Under the pieces are notes generated by a model. The model was given only the letters and a program-made list of their open reading frames with translations, had not been told where the DNA came from and made no database searches. Positions 1 to 12,600 of a stretch of DNA of 64,000 bases are shown here, one piece after another. The translations under genes and the position numbers were made by a program. The first letter of the stretch is position 1. Every line of letters begins with the position of its first letter. The DNA is from Amblyomma americanum (lineage: Eukaryota > Arthropoda > Arachnida > Ixodida > Ixodidae): assembly GCF_052857255.1 (NCBI RefSeq), contig NW_027526501.1, forward strand, positions 558,001-622,000. Reading direction: 5' to 3'.

Positions 1-339
1 TATTCGTGATTAAAACAAAGAAAAAAGCTGTTTTAGGCCAAAACGAGCTAAATCTGAACATCGGTTTACAAGTGTCAGTGTGATACGCGTCAAAACGTTT
101 TCTCATAACTGCGCGAAAAGCATGTATTTGTGCTTAATACAACGAAACAAGCTGTTGTATACCGAAACGAGCTAAATATGAACACATCGGTTTTACAAGC
201 GTCCGTGTGATACGCGTCAATATTTTTCTCTCATAACTGCACGAAAAGCATGTATTCGTGCTTAATAGAACGAAACAAGCTGTTTTAAACCGAAACGAGC
301 TAAATCTGAACATATCGGTTTTACAAGTGTCCGTGTGAT

Positions 340-468
340 ACGCGTCAATATTTTTTCTCTCATAACTGCGCGAAAAGCATGTATTCGTGCCTAAAACAAC
401 GTAACAAGCTGTTTTAGACCGAAACGAGTTAAATCTGAACACATCGGTTTTACAAGTGTCCATGTGAT
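340..468 (+). repeat. Representative 129-bp satellite monomer
   Basis: One unit counted from ACGCGT to the next ACGCGT. In order it holds ACGCGTC, an A/T tract (AATATTTTTTCTCTC here, CAAAACTTTTTCTCTC in many others), CATAACTGCGCGAAAAGC, the ATGTATTCGTGC hairpin loop, CGTAACAAGCT (CGAAACAAGCT in most units), CGAAACGAGTT, and CATCGGTTTTACAAGTG. For a consensus-like 129-bp unit I hand-counted 28 C, 24 G and 10 CpG, about 40% GC. That is roughly twice the CpG expected from base composition. Confidence 0.85.
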
Positions 469-1069
469 ACGCGTCAAAACTTTTTGTCTTATAACAGCAC
501 GAAAAGCATGTATTCGTGCTTAATACAACGAAACAAGCTGTTTTAGACCAAAACGAGCTAAATCTGAACACATCGGTTTTACAAGTGTCCCTGTGATACG
601 CGTCAAAACGTTTTCTCTCATAACTGCGCGGAAAGGATGTATTCGTGATTAAAACAAAGAAAAAAGCTGTTTTAGACCAAAACGAGCTAAATCTGAACAT
701 CTGTTTAAAAGTGTCAGTGTGATACGCGTCAAAACGTTTTCACATAACTGCGCGAAAAGCATGTATTTGTGTTTAATACAACGAAACAAGCTGTTTTAGA
801 TCGAAACGAGCTAAATGTGAACACATCGGTTTTACAAGCGTCCGTGTGATACGCGTCAATGTTTTTATTCTCAACTGCACGAAAAGTATGTATTCGTGCT
901 TAATACAACGAAACAAGCTGTTTTACACCAAAACGAGCTAGATATGAACACATCGGTTTTACAAGTGACCGTGTGATACTCGTCAAAACTTTTCCTCTCA
1001 TAACTTCGCAAAAAGCATGTATTCGTGCTTAATACAACGAGACAAGCTGTTTTAGATCGAAACGAGCTT

Positions 1070-1082
1070 GATCTAACAGATC
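1070..1082. repeat. Subtype-specific dyad GATCTAACAGATC
   Basis: One satellite subtype carries GATCT-AAC-AGATC, a perfect 5-bp inverted repeat with a 3-bp centre, where other subtypes read AGATCTGAACACATCGG. The same subtype recurs about 15 times in the window, for example near 6,676, 8,462, 10,757, 16,374, 21,850, 33,569, 36,369, 43,118, 45,273, 54,021, 58,349, 62,680 and 63,318. It is therefore a marker of the higher-order unit. Confidence 0.85.
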
Positions 1083-1969
1083 GGTTTTGCAAGTGTTCAT
1101 GTGATACGCGTCAAAACTTCTTTTCATAACTGCGCGAAAAGCATGTATTTGGGCTTAATACAACGAAACAAGCTGTTTTAGACCAAAACGAGCTAGATCT
1201 GAACACATCGGTTTTACAAGTGTCCGTGTGATACGCGTCAAAACTTTTTTTCATAACTGCGCGGAAACCATGTATTCGTGCTTAATACAACGAAACAAGC
1301 TGTTTTACACCGAAAAGAGCTAAATCTGAACACATCGGTTATACGTGTCTCTGTGATACGCGTCAAAACTTTTTCTCTTAAATCTGCGCGCAAAGCATGT
1401 ATCGTGCTTAATACAACGAAACAAGCTGTTTTAGACCGAAACGAGCTAAATGTGAAAACATCGGTTTTACAAGTGTCCATGTGATACGCGTCAAAACGTT
1501 TTCTCATAACTGCGCGAAAAGCATTTATTCGTGCTTAATACAACGAAACAAGCTGTTTTACACCAAAACGAGCTCGATATGAACACATCGGTTTTACAAG
1601 TGACCGTGTGATAAGCGTCAAAACTTTTTCTCTCATAACTGCGCGAAAAGCATGTATTCGTGCTTAATACAACGAAACAAGCTGTTTTAGACCAAACGGA
1701 TCTAGATATGAACACATCGGTTTTACAAGTGTCCCTGTGATACGCGTCAAAACTTTTTCTCTTATAACTGCGCGAAAAGCATGTATTCGTGCTTAAAACA
1801 ACGACACAAGCTGTTTCAGACCGAAACAAGCTAAATCTGAACATCGGTTTACAAGTGTCAGTGTGATACGCGTCAAAACGTTTCTCATAACTGCACGGAA
1901 AGCATGTATTCGTGCTTAATAGAACGAAACAAGCTGTTTTAAACCGAAACGAGCTAAATTTGAACACAT

Positions 1970-4900
1970 CGGTTTTACAAGTGTCCGTGTGATACGCGTC
2001 AATATTTTTTCTCTCATAACTGCGCGAAAAGCATGTATTCGTGCCTAAAACAACGAAACAAGCTGTTTTAGACCGAAACGAGTTAAATCTGAACACATCG
2101 GTTTTACAAGTGTCCATGTGATACGCGTCAAAACTTTTTGTCTTATAACTGCGCGAAAAACATGCATTCGAGCTTAATTCAACGAAACAAGCTGTTTTAA
2201 ACCAAAACGAGCTAGATCTGAACACATCGGTTTTACAAGTGTCCCTGTGATACGCGTCAAAACTTTTTCTCTCATAACTGCGCGGAAATGATGTATTCGT
2301 GATTAAAACAAAGAAAAAAGCTGTTTTAGGCCAAAACGAGCTAAATCTGAACATCGGTTTACAAGTGTCAGTGTGATACGCGTCAAAACGTTTTCTCATA
2401 ACTGCGCGAAAAGCATGTATTTGTGCTTAATACAACGAAACAAGCTGTTGTATACCGAAACGAGCTAAATATGAACACATCGGTTTTACAAGCGTCCGTG
2501 TGATACGCGTCAATATTTTTTCTCTCATAACTGCACGAAAAGCATGTATTCGTGCTTAATAGAACGAAACAAGCTGTTTTAAACCGAAACGATGTAAATC
2601 TGAACATATCGGTTTTACAAGTGTCCGTGTGATACGCGTCAATATTTTTTCTCTCATAACTGCGCGAAAAGCATGTATTCGTGCCTAAAACAACGAAACA
2701 AGCTGTTTTAGACCGAAACGAGTTAAATCTGAACACATCGGTTTTACAAGTGTCCATGTGATACGCGTCAAAACTTTTTGTCTTATAACAGCACGAAAAG
2801 CATGTATTCGTGCTTAATACAACGAAACAAGCTGTTTTAGACCAAAACGAGCTAAATCTGAACACATCGGTTTTACAAGTGTCCCTGTGGTACGCGTCAA
2901 AACGTTTTCTCTCATAACTGCGCGGAAAGGATGTATTCGTGATTAAAACAAAGAAAAAAGCTGTTTTAGACCAAAACGAGCTAAATCTGAACATCGGTTA
3001 ACAAGTGTCAGTGTGATGCGCGTCAAAACGTTTTCTCATAACTGCGCGAAAAGCATGTATTTGTGCTTAATGCAAGGAAACAACCTGTTGTATACCGAAA
3101 CGAGCTAAATATGAACACATCGGTTTTGCAAGCGTCCGTGTGATACGCGTCAATATTTTTTCTCTCATAACTGCACGAAAAGCATGTATTCGTGCCTAAT
3201 ACATCGAAACAAGCTGTTTTAGACCGAAACCAGCAAAATCTGAACACATCGGTTTTACAAGTGTCCAGTGATACGCGTCAAAACTTTTTCTCATAACTGT
3301 GCGAAAAGCATGTATTCGTGCTTAATACAACAAAACAAGCTGTTTTAGACCGAAAAGAGCTAAATCTGAAAACATCGGTTTTACAAGTGTCCATGTGATA
3401 CGCGTCAAAACTTTTTCTCATAACTGCGCGAAAAGCATTTATTCGTGCTTAATACAACGAAACAAGCTGTTTTACACCAAAACGAGCTCGATATGAACAC
3501 ATCGGTTTTACAAGTGACCGTGTGATACGCGTCAAAACCTTTTCTCTCATTACTGCGCGAAAAGCATGTATTCGTGCTTAATACAACGAAACAAGCTGTT
3601 TTAGACCAAACGGATCTAGATATGAACACATCGGTTTTACAAGTGTCCCTGTGATACGCGTCAAAACTTTTTCTCTTATAACTGCGCGAAAAGCATGTAT
3701 TCGTGCTTAAAACAACGACACAAGCTGTTCCAGGCCGAAACAAGCTAAATCTGAACATCGGTTTACAAGTGTCAGTGTGATACGCGTCAAAACGTTTTCT
3801 CATAACTGTGCGGAAAGCATGTATTCGTGCTTAATAGAACGAAACAAGCTGTTTTAGACCGAAACGAGCGAAATCTGAACACATCGGTTTTACAAGTGTC
3901 CGTGTGATACGCGTCAATATTTTTTCTCTCATAACTGCGCGAAAAGCATGTATTCGTGCCTAAAACAACGAAACAAGCTGTTTTAGACCGAAACGAGTTA
4001 AATCTGAACACATCGGTTTTACAAGTGTCCATGTGATACGCGTCAAAACTTTTTGTCTTATAACTGCGCGAAAAACATGCATTCGAGCTTAATTCAACGA
4101 AACAAGCTGTTTTAAACCAAAACGAGCTAGATCTGAACACATCGGTTTTACAAGTGTCCCTGTGATACGCGTCAAAACTTTTTCTCTCATAACTGCGCGG
4201 AAATGATGTATTCGTGATTAAAACAAAGAAAAAAGCTGTTTTAGGCCAAAACGAGCTAAATCTGAACATCGGTTTACAAGTGTCAGTGTGATACGCGTCA
4301 AAACGTTTTCTCATAACTGCGCGAAAAGCATGTATTTGTGCTTAATACAACGAAACAAGCTGTTGTATACCGAAACGAGCTAAATATGAACACATCGGTT
4401 TTACAAGCGTCCGTGTGATACGCGTCAATATTTTTTCTCTCATAACTGCACGAAAAGCATGTATTCGTGCTTAATAGAACGAAACAAGCTGTTTTAAACC
4501 GAAACGATGTAAATCTGAACATATCGGTTTTACAAGTGTCCGTGTGATACGCGTCAATATTTTTTCTCTCATAACTGCGCGAAAAGCATGTATTCGTGCC
4601 TAAAACAACGAAACAAGCTGTTTTAGACCGAAACGAGTTAAATCTGAACACATCGGTTTTACAAGTGTCCATGTGATACGCGTCAAAACTTTTTGTCTTA
4701 TAACAGCACGAAAAGCATGTATTCGTGCTTAATACAACGAAACAAGCTGTTTTAGACCAAAACGAGCTAAATCTGAACACATCGGTTTTACAAGTGTCCC
4801 TGTGGTACGCGTCAAAACGTTTTCTCTCATAACTGCGCGGAAAGGATGTATTCGTGATTAAAACAAAGAAAAAAGCTGTTTTAGACCAAAACGAGCTAAA

Positions 4901-5873
4901 TCTGAACATCGGTTAACAAGTGTCAGTGTGATGCGCGTCAAAACGTTTTCTCATAACTGCGCGAAAAGCATGTATTTGTGCTTAATGCAAGGAAACAACC
5001 TGTTGTATACCGAAACGAGCTAAATATGAACACATCGGTTTTGCAAGCGTCCGTGTGATACGCGTCAATATTTTTTCTCTCATAACTGCACGAAAAGCAT
5101 GTATTCGTGCCTAATACATCGAAACAAGCTGTTTTAGACCGAAACCAGCAAAATCTGAACACATCGGTTTTACAAGTGTCCAGTGATACGCGTCAAAACT
5201 TTTTCTCATAACTGTGCGAAAAGCATGTATTCGTGCTTAATACAACAAAACAAGCTGTTTTAGACCGAAAAGAGCTAAATCTGAAAACATCGGTTTTACA
5301 AGTGTCCATGTGATACGCGTCAAAACTTTTTCTCATAACTGCGCGAAAAGCATTTATTCGTGCTTAATACAACGAAACAAGCTGTTTTACACCAAAACGA
5401 GCTCGATATGAACACATCGGTTTTACAAGTGACCGTGTGATACGCGTCAAAAACCTTTTCTCTCATTACTGCGCGAAAAGCATGTATTCGTGCTTAATAC
5501 AACGAAACAAGCTGTTTTAGACCAAACGGATCTAGATATGAACACATCGGTTTTACAAGTGTCCCTGTGATACGCGTCAAAACTTTTTCTCTTATAACTG
5601 CGCGAAAAGCATGTATTCGTGCTTAAAACAACGACACAAGCTGTTCCAGGCCGAAACAAGCTAAATCTGAACATCGGTTTACAAGTGTCAGTGTGATACG
5701 CGTCAAAACGTTTTCTCATAACTGTGCGGAAAGCATGTATTCGTGCTTAATAGAACGAAACAAGCTGTTTTAGACCGAAACGAGCTAAATCTGAACACAT
5801 CGGTTTTACAAGTGTCCGTGTGATACGCGTCAATATTTTTTCTCTCATAACTGCGCGAAAAGCATGTATTCGT
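1970..5873 (+). repeat. Two tandem 1,915-bp higher-order units
   Basis: About 1,970-3,958 matches about 3,885-5,873 at a shift of 1,915 bp (15 monomers). Shared private features include a CGATGTAAATC variant, the GTGGTACGCG variant and the GTCCAGTGATACG 2-bp deletion. The pair is reproduced inside duplicon A copy 2 (for example 12,071 and 13,986). The small duplication therefore predates the 9.7-kb one. Confidence 0.85.
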
Positions 5874-8631
5874 GCCAAAAACGACGAAACAAGTTGTTTT
5901 AGACCGAAACGAGTTAAATCTGAACACATCGGTTTTACAAGTGTCCATGTGATACGCGTCAAAACTTTTTGTCCTATAACAGCGCGAAAAGAATTAATTC
6001 GTGCTTAATACAACGAAACAAGCTGTTTTAGACCAAAACGAGCTAGATCTGAACACATCGGTTTTAAGTGTTCGTGTGATACGCGTCAAACCTTTTCCTC
6101 TCATAATTGCGCGAAAAGCATGTATTCGTGCTTAATACAACGAAACAAGCTGTTTTAGACCGAAACGAGCTAAATCTGAACAATCGGTTTTACAAGTGTT
6201 CCTGTGATACGCGTCAAAACTTTTTCTCTCATAACTGCGCGGAAAGGACGTATTCGTGATTAAAACAAAGAATCAAGCTGGTTTAGACCGAAACGAGCTA
6301 AATCTGAACATCTGTTTAAAAGTGTCAGTGTGATACGCGTCAAAACGTTTTCACATAACTGCGCGAAAAGCATGTATTTGTGTTTAATACAACGAAACAA
6401 GCTGTTTTAGATCGAAACGAGCTAAATGTGAACACATCGGTTTTACAAGCGTCCGTGTGATACGCGTCAATGTTTTTATTCTCAACTGCACGAAAAGTAT
6501 GTATTCGTGCTTAATACAACGAAACAAGCTGTTTTACACCAAAACGAGCTAGATATGAACACATCGGTTTTACAAGTGACCGTGTGATACTCGTCAAAAC
6601 TTTTCCTCTCATAACTTCGCAAAAAGCATGTATTCGTGCTTAATACAACGAGACAAGCTGTTTTAGATCGAAACGAGCTTGATCTAACAGATCGGTTTTG
6701 CAAGTGTTCATGTGATACGCGTCAAAACTTCTTTTCATAACTGCGCGAAAAGCATGTATTTGGGCTTAATACAACGAAACAAGCTGTTTTAGACCAAAAC
6801 GAGCTAGATCTGAACACATCGGTTTTACAAGTGTCCGTGTGATACGCGTCAATATTTTTTCTCTCATAACTGCACGAAAAGCATGTATTCGTGCCTAATA
6901 CATCGAAACAAGCTGTTTTAGACCGAAACCAGCAAAATCTGAACACATCGGTTTTACAAGTGTCCAGTGATACGCGTCAAAACTTTTTCTCATAACTGTG
7001 CGAAAAGCATGTATTCGTGCTTAATACAACAAAACAAGCTGTTTTAGACCGAAAAGAGCTAAATCTGAAAACATCGGTTTTACAAGTGTCCATGTGATAC
7101 GCGTCAAAACTTTTTCTCATAACTGCGCGAAAAGCATTTATTCGTGCTTAATACAACGAAACAAGCTGTTTTACACCAAAACGAGCTCGATATGAACACA
7201 TCGGTTTTACAAGTGACCGTGTGATACGCGTCAAAACCTTTTCTCTCATTACTGCGCGAAAAGCATGTATTCGTGCTTAATACAACGAAACAAGCTGTTT
7301 TAGACCAAACGGATCTAGATATGAACACATCGGTTTTACAAGTGTCCCTGTGATACGCGTCAAAACTTTTTCTCTTATAACTGCGCGAAAAGCATGTATT
7401 CGTGCTTAAAACAACGACACAAGCTGTTCCAGGCCGAAACAAGCTAAATCTGAACATCGGTTTACAAGTGTCAGTGTGATACGCGTCAAAACGTTTTCTC
7501 ATAACTGTGCGGAAAGCATGTATTCGTGCTTAATAGAACGAAACAAGCTGTTTTAGACCGAAACGAGCTAAATCTGAACACATCGGTTTTACAAGTGTCC
7601 GTGTGATACGCGTCAATATTTTTTCTCTCATAACTGCGCGAAAAGCATGTATTCGTGCCAAAAACGACGAAACAAGTTGTTTTAGACCGAAACGAGTTAA
7701 ATCTGAACACATCGGTTTTACAAGTGTCCATGTGATACGCGTCAAAACTTTTTGTCCTATAACAGCGCGAAAAGAATTAATTCGTGCTTAATACAACGAA
7801 ACAAGCTGTTTTAGACCAAAACGAGCTAGATCTGAACACATCGGTTTTAAGTGTTCGTGTGATACGCGTCAAACCTTTTCCTCTCATAATTGCGCGAAAA
7901 GCATGTATTCGTGCTTAATACAACGAAACAAGCTGTTTTAGACCGAAACGAGCTAAATCTGAACAATCGGTTTTACAAGTGTTCCTGTGATACGCGTCAA
8001 AACTTTTTCTCTCATAACTGCGCGGAAAGGACGTATTCGTGATTAAAACAAAGAATCAAGCTGGTTTAGACCGAAACGAGCTAAATCTGAACATCTGTTT
8101 AAAAGTGTCAGTGTGATACGCGTCAAAACGTTTTCACATAACTGCGCGAAAAGCATGTATTTGTGTTTAATACAACGAAACAAGCTGTTTTAGATCGAAA
8201 CGAGCTAAATGTGAACACATCGGTTTTACAAGCGTCCGTGTGATACGCGTCAATGTTTTTATTCTCAACTGCACGAAAAGTATGTATTCGTGCTTAATAC
8301 AACGAAACAAGCTGTTTTACACCAAAACGAGCTAGATATGAACACATCGGTTTTACAAGTGACCGTGTGATACTCGTCAAAACTTTTCCTCTCATAACTT
8401 CGCAAAAAGCATGTATTCGTGCTTAATACAACGAGACAAGCTGTTTTAGATCGAAACGAGCTTGATCTAACAGATCGGTTTTGCAAGTGTTCATGTGATA
8501 CGCGTCAAAACTTCTTTTCATAACTGCGCGAAAAGCATGTATTTGGGCTTAATACAACGAAACAAGCTGTTTTAGACCAAAACGAGCTAGATCTGAACAC
8601 ATCGGTTTTACAAGTGTCCGTGTGATACGCG
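5066..8631 (+). repeat. Two tandem 1,783-bp higher-order units
   Basis: About 5,066-6,848 matches about 6,849-8,631 at a shift of 1,783-1,784 bp (14 monomers). The joint lies at about 6,834-6,852, inside GTCCGTGTGATACGCGTCAA. The left part of the monomer there belongs to the subtype followed by AAACTTTTTTTC, and the right part to the subtype followed by TATTTTTTCTC. The joint keeps the monomer phase. Confidence 0.85.
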
Positions 8632-9686
8632 TCAAAACTTTTTTCATAACTGCGCGGAAACCATGTATTCGTGCTTAATACAACGAAACAAGCTGTTTTA
8701 CACCGAAAAGAGCTAAATCTGAACACATCGGTTATACGTGTCTCTGTGATACGCGTCAAAACTTTTTCTCTTAAATCTGCGCGCAAAGCATGTATCGTGC
8801 TTAATACAACGAAACAAGCTGTTTTAGACCGAAACGAGCTAAATGTGAAAACATCGGTTTTACAAGTGTCCATGTGATACGCGTCAAAACGTTTTCTCAT
8901 AACTGCGCGAAAAGCATTTATTCGTGCTTAATACAACGAAACAAGCTGTTTTACACCAAAACGAGCTCGATATGAACACATCGGTTTTACAAGTGACCGT
9001 GTGATAAGCGTCAAAACTTTTTCTCTCATAACTGCGCGAAAAGCATGTATTCGTGCTTAATACAACGAAACAAGCTGTTTTAGACCAAACGGATCTAGAT
9101 ATGAACACATCGGTTTTACAAGTGTCCCTGTGATACGCGTCAAAACTTTTTCTCTTATAACTGCGCGAAAAGCATGTATTCGTGCTTAAAACAACGACAC
9201 AAGCTGTTTCAGACCGAAACAAGCTAAATCTGAACATCGGTTTACAAGTGTCAGTGTGATACGCGTCAAAACGTTTCTCATAACTGCACGGAAAGCATGT
9301 ATTCGTGCTTAATAGAACGAAACAAGCTGTTTTAAACCGAAACGAGCTAAATTTGAACACATCGGTTTTACAAGTGTCCGTGTGATACGCGTCAATATTT
9401 TTTCTCTCATAACTGCGCGAAAAGCATGTATTCGTGCCTAAAACAACGAAACAAGCTGTTTTAGACCGAAACGAGTTAAATCTGAACACATCGGTTTTAC
9501 AAGTGTCCATGTGATACGCGTCAAAACTTTTTGTCTTATAACTGCGCGAAAAGCATGCATTCGAGCTTAATTCAACGAAACAAGCTGTTTTAAACCAAAA
9601 CGAGCTAGATCTGAACACATCGGTTTTACAAGTGTCCCTGTGATACGCGTCAAAACTTTTTCTCTCATAACTGCGCGGAAATGATG

Positions 9687-12600
9687 TATTCGTGATTAAA
9701 ACAAAGAAAAAAGCTGTTTTAGGCCAAAACGAGCTAAATCTGAACATCGGTTTACAAGTGTCAGTGTGATACGCGTCAAAACGTTTTCTCATAACTGCGC
9801 GAAAAGCATGTATTTGTGCTTAATACAACGAAACAAGCTGTTGTATACCGAAACGAGCTAAATATGAACACATCGGTTTTACAAGCGTCCGTGTGATACG
9901 CGTCAATATTTTTCTCTCATAACTGCACGAAAAGCATGTATTCGTGCTTAATAGAACGAAACAAGCTGTTTTAAACCGAAACGAGCTAAATCTGAACATA
10001 TCGGTTTTACAAGTGTCCGTGTGATACGCGTCAATATTTTTTCTCTCATAACTGCGCGAAAAGCATGTATTCGTGCCTAAAACAACGTAACAAGCTGTTT
10101 TAGACCGAAACGAGTTAAATCTGAACACATCGGTTTTACAAGTGTCCATGTGGATACGCGTCAAAACTTTTTGTCTTATAACAGCACGAAAAGCATGTAT
10201 TCGTGCTTAATACAACGAAACAAGCTGTTTTAGACCAAAACGAGCTAAATCTGAACACATCGGTTTTACAAGTGTCCCTGTGATACGCGTCAAAACGTTT
10301 TCTCTCATAACTGCGCGGAAAGGATGTATTCGTGATTAAAACAAAGAAAAAAGCTGTTTTAGACCAAAACGAGCTAAATCTGAACATCTGTTTAAAAGTG
10401 TCAGTGTGATACGCGTCAAAAACGTTTTCACATAACTGCGCGAAAAGCATGTATTTGTGTTTAATACAACGAAACAAGCTGTTTTAGATCGAAACGAGCT
10501 AAATGTGAACACATCGGTTTTACAAGCGTCCGTGTGATACGCGTCAATGTTTTTATTCTCAACTGCACGAAAAGTATGTATTCGTGCTTAATACAACGAA
10601 ACAAGCTGTTTTACACCAAAACGAGCTAGATATGAACACATCGGTTTTACAAGTGACCGTGTGATACTCGTCAAAACTTTTCCTCTCATAACTTCGCAAA
10701 AAGCATGTATTCGTGCTTAATACAACGAGACAAGCTGTTTTAGATCGAAACGAGCTTGATCTAACAGATCGGTTTTGCAAGTGTTCATGTGATACGCGTC
10801 AAAACTTCTTTTCATAACTGCGCGAAAAGCATGTATTTGGGCTTAATACAACGAAACAAGCTGTTTTAGACCAAAACGAGCTAGATCTGAACACATCGGT
10901 TTTACAAGTGTCCGTGTGATACGCGTCAAAACTTTTTTTCATAACTGCGCGGAAACCATGTATTCGTGCTTAATACAACGAAACAAGCTGTTTTACACCG
11001 AAAAGAGCTAAATCTGAACACATCGGTTATACGTGTCTCTGTGATACGCGTCAAAACTTTTTCTCTTAAATCTGCGCGCAAAGCATGTATCGTGCTTAAT
11101 ACAACGAAACAAGCTGTTTTAGACCGAAACGAGCTAAATGTGAAAACATCGGTTTTACAAGTGTCCATGTGATACGCGTCAAAACGTTTTCTCATAACTG
11201 CGCGAAAAGCATTTATTCGTGCTTAATACAACGAAACAAGCTGTTTTACACCAAAACGAGCTCGATATGAACACATCGGTTTTACAAGTGACCGTGTGAT
11301 AAGCGTCAAAACTTTTTCTCTCATAACTGCGCGAAAAGCATGTATTCGTGCTTAATACAACGAAACAAGCTGTTTTAGACCAAACGGATCTAGATATGAA
11401 CACATCGGTTTTACAAGTGTCCCTGTGATACGCGTCAAAACTTTTTCTCTTATAACTGCGCGAAAAGCATGTATTCGTGCTTAAAACAACGACACAAGCT
11501 GTTTCAGACCGAAACAAGCTAAATCTGAACATCGGTTTACAAGTGTCAGTGTGATACGCGTCAAAACGTTTCTCATAACTGCACGGAAAGCATGTATTCG
11601 TGCTTAATAGAACGAAACAAGCTGTTTTAAACCGAAACGAGCTAAATTTGAACACATCGGTTTTACAAGTGTCCGTGTGATACGCGTCAATATTTTTTCT
11701 CTCATAACTGCGCGAAAAGCATGTATTCGTGCCTAAAACAACGAAACAAGCTGTTTTAGACCGAAACGAGTTAAATCTGAACACATCGGTTTTACAAGTG
11801 TCCATGTGATACGCGTCAAAACTTTTTGTCTTATAACTGCGCGAAAAACATGCATTCGAGCTTAATTCAACGAAACAAGCTGTTTTAAACCAAAACGAGC
11901 TAGATCTGAACACATCGGTTTTACAAGTGTCCCTGTGATACGCGTCAAAACTTTTTCTCTCATAACTGCGCGGAAATGATGTATTCGTGATTAAAACAAA
12001 GAAAAAAGCTGTTTTAGGCCAAAACGAGCTAAATCTGAACATCGGTTTACAAGTGTCAGTGTGATACGCGTCAAAACGTTTTCTCATAACTGCGCGAAAA
12101 GCATGTATTTGTGCTTAATACAACGAAACAAGCTGTTGTATACCGAAACGAGCTAAATATGAACACATCGGTTTTACAAGCGTCCGTGTGATACGCGTCA
12201 ATATTTTTTCTCTCATAACTGCACGAAAAGCATGTATTCGTGCTTAATAGAACGAAACAAGCTGTTTTAAACCGAAACGATGTAAATCTGAACATATCGG
12301 TTTTACAAGTGTCCGTGTGATACGCGTCAATATTTTTTCTCTCATAACTGCGCGAAAAGCATGTATTCGTGCCTAAAACAACGAAACAAGCTGTTTTAGA
12401 CCGAAACGAGTTAAATCTGAACACATCGGTTTTACAAGTGTCCATGTGATACGCGTCAAAACTTTTTGTCTTATAACAGCACGAAAAGCATGTATTCGTG
12501 CTTAATACAACGAAACAAGCTGTTTTAGACCAAAACGAGCTAAATCTGAACACATCGGTTTTACAAGTGTCCCTGTGGTACGCGTCAAAACGTTTTCTCT

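Larger units (their letters stand above)
1..6015 (+). repeat. Higher-order duplicon A, copy 1
   Basis: Matches 9,687-15,702 at a shift of 9,686-9,688 bp (76 monomers). Long stretches, including every open frame of the minus strand, are the same apart from scattered one-base differences. The left end lies outside the window. The match ends at 6,015/15,702, where copy 1 continues CGAAAC and copy 2 CGTAAC. Confidence 0.9.

Noticed and set aside
500..545. CENP-B box
   Set aside because: The minus strand TTTCGTTGTATTAAGC matches the TTCG and the following A of the box but lacks the CGGG part. A partial match in a family where human-type CENP-B is not expected is not evidence.
1278..1484. Plus-strand frames of 60-85 codons in the satellite
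   Set aside because: Same monomer text on the other strand, with stops in almost every monomer. Nothing recognisable.
1491..2399. 302-codon minus-strand frame (and about 100 similar ones) as protein genes
   Set aside because: They are joined 129-bp monomers in one frame. Neighbouring monomers with 127, 128 or 130 bp break the frame, changes are often non-synonymous, and the frames begin and end at arbitrary monomer positions.
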